Below, piece by piece: positions 7,445-7,955 of a stretch of DNA of 7,955 bases. The notes under the pieces were generated by a model that was not told where the DNA came from, did not search any database, and was given only the letters and a program-made list of their open reading frames with translations. This DNA comes from Paraprevotella sp. Its GTDB lineage: Bacteria; Bacteroidota; Bacteroidia; Bacteroidales; Bacteroidaceae. Made by a program: the position numbers and the translations under genes. The stretch covers positions 1 to 7,955 of the forward strand of contig JAFOXE010000223.1 of assembly GCA_017425765.1 (NCBI GenBank), in the 5' to 3' direction. Each line of letters opens with the position of its first letter. Positions within the stretch are counted from its first letter, which is position 1.

Positions 7445-7559
7445 ACACCATTGTGTGTGCACCCGTCACGTGCTCGGGTAAGGGGCTGCCACACGAGCAT
7501 CTGTGCACCCCTGAGATGAGCATGTGTTTTCTAAGGGGACAAGCATCTTTGCGATGACT
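7445..7559. repeat. Degenerate 23-bp-period tandem array B (5 units)
   Basis: Units begin at 7445, 7468, 7491, 7514 and 7537, exactly 23 bp apart. AGCAT recurs at 7496, 7519 and 7542. TGTGCACCC recurs at 7456 and 7502, two periods apart. The first 13 bases are acaccattgtgtg, acgtgctcgggta, acacgagcatctg, agatgagcatgtg and ggacaagcatctt; neighbours match at 9-10 of 13 for the later units. The first unit contains a 7-bp hairpin (7442-7448 with 7453-7459). The units resemble those of array A at 1598-1689. The array stands between the terminator of the right-hand gene and the promoter region of the efflux operon. Function unknown. Confidence 0.6.
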
Positions 7560-7569
7560 ACATATAGAA

Positions 7570-7603
7570 AAGAGAGGTTAATCCCTTTCGGGCAACCTCT
7601 CTT
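7570..7603 (-). terminator. Intrinsic terminator of the right-hand hypothetical gene
   Basis: A 10-bp stem pairs 7570-7579 with 7594-7603. Inside it, a small internal loop and a CCC/GGG step close on a GAAA tetraloop when read on the - strand. The - strand hairpin is followed by a short T-rich run (CTTTTCTATA). It begins 22 bases past the stop codon of the gene at 7626, so it should end that transcript and keep the efflux operon separate from it. Confidence 0.8.
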
Positions 7604-7625
7604 ACACCATTTACTTATATATTAA

Positions 7626-7955
7626 CTATTGATAGAAATACCATTTTGTCAACTTCTTGTTCTTGAAGTAGAACTTACCCCACTCTTCACCTTTCACCTG
7701 GTAGTTATAACTGTCTTCGCCTACGCCATAGTATTGTTTGTTCATGCTAACACCACGCAACTCGTACACGGTATTTACACCATTGCTTTCAACTAATTTC
7801 AATGACATTCCGGAGGGAGCAATTGCTTCTTTCAATGCGTGCTCAGACATACCTTCGTATACATCGGAAACAAGTCTACGACCATTTGACTTTACGAAAG
7901 CTGTATAAACAGTTTTGCCAGCGTCATTTTTCAATTTCACCATACCGAAGTTAGC
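7626..7955 (-). CDS. Hypothetical protein, C-terminal part, 5' end missing
   Basis: I do not recognise this protein. The frame is open to the window edge, with ANFG before the Met codon at 7943, so that Met may be internal; no Shine-Dalgarno is visible in the 12 bases before it. The visible 109 residues form a soluble, mixed-charge sequence with no membrane segment and no cysteine. It has several Lys/Gly turns between short beta-like stretches (KTVYTAFVKSNGRRLVSD, VNTVYELRGVSM) and an aromatic, basic end (FYFKNKKLTKWYFYQ). A secreted or periplasmic beta-rich protein whose signal peptide lies outside the window is possible, but nothing visible proves it. A terminator follows directly, and the efflux operon is read in the same direction beyond the repeat array, so a shared transcript is unlikely. 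Confidence 0.75.
   Translation of the reverse strand, partial: ANFGMVKLKNDAGKTVYTAFVKSNGRRLVSDVYEGMSEHALKEAIAPSGMSLKLVESNGVNTVYELRGVSMNKQYYGVGEDSYNYQVKGEEWGKFYFKNKKLTKWYFYQ

Noticed and set aside
7442..7459. Terminator at the CACACAC/GTGTGTG hairpin
   Set aside because: No T-run follows on either strand and the arms are simple repeats; it is better treated as part of array B.
1598..7603. Composite transposon bounded by the two arrays
   Set aside because: No transposase, no terminal inverted repeats and no target-site duplication are visible, and the arrays are too diverged to be recent direct repeats.

Overview
The window suggests a member of the Bacteroidota, most likely order Bacteroidales. 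The grounds are a RecQ of the Bacteroidota type (long insert before the zinc motif, no HRDC visible), a heavy-metal RND pump fused to its own outer-membrane channel, candidate promoter boxes of the TAnnTTTG type, and mostly weak Shine-Dalgarno use. Genus cannot be fixed from the sequence alone. No tRNA, rRNA, CRISPR array, transposase or phage gene is visible.

Layout on the + strand: (1) 1-1565, the 3' four-fifths or so of a recQ-type helicase gene on +, cut by the left edge. (2) 1566-1738, a convergent intergenic gap holding a degenerate 23-bp-period repeat array and an 18-bp perfect hairpin that can terminate both flanking genes. (3) 1739-7266, a two-gene operon on -, transcribed from right to left. 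It encodes a His-rich periplasmic adaptor lipoprotein (CusB/CzcB type) and then a 1438-residue protein in which an RND inner-membrane pump (CusA/CzcA type) is joined through a signal-peptide-like thirteenth hydrophobic segment to a TolC/CusC-type outer-membrane factor. (4) 7267-7625, 359 bases without a gene, holding the probable operon promoter, a perfect 15-bp palindrome that could be an operator, a second 23-bp-period array of the same family as the first, and a terminator. (5) 7626-7955, the 3' end of an unrecognised gene on -, cut by the right edge.

The two operon products contain all three parts of a trans-envelope metal efflux machine: adaptor, pump and channel. The exported metal is uncertain. 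The transmembrane proton-relay motif resembles that of CusA, but the periplasmic methionines that bind Cu(I)/Ag(I) in E. coli CusA do not appear to be conserved, and the adaptor carries His-rich tails, which favours a divalent ion such as Zn, Co, Ni or Cd.

The most unusual points are the pump-channel fusion with an apparently intact internal signal peptide and AxA site, and the pair of related 23-bp-period arrays that bracket the operon. Each array abuts a terminator hairpin, in the same orientation.
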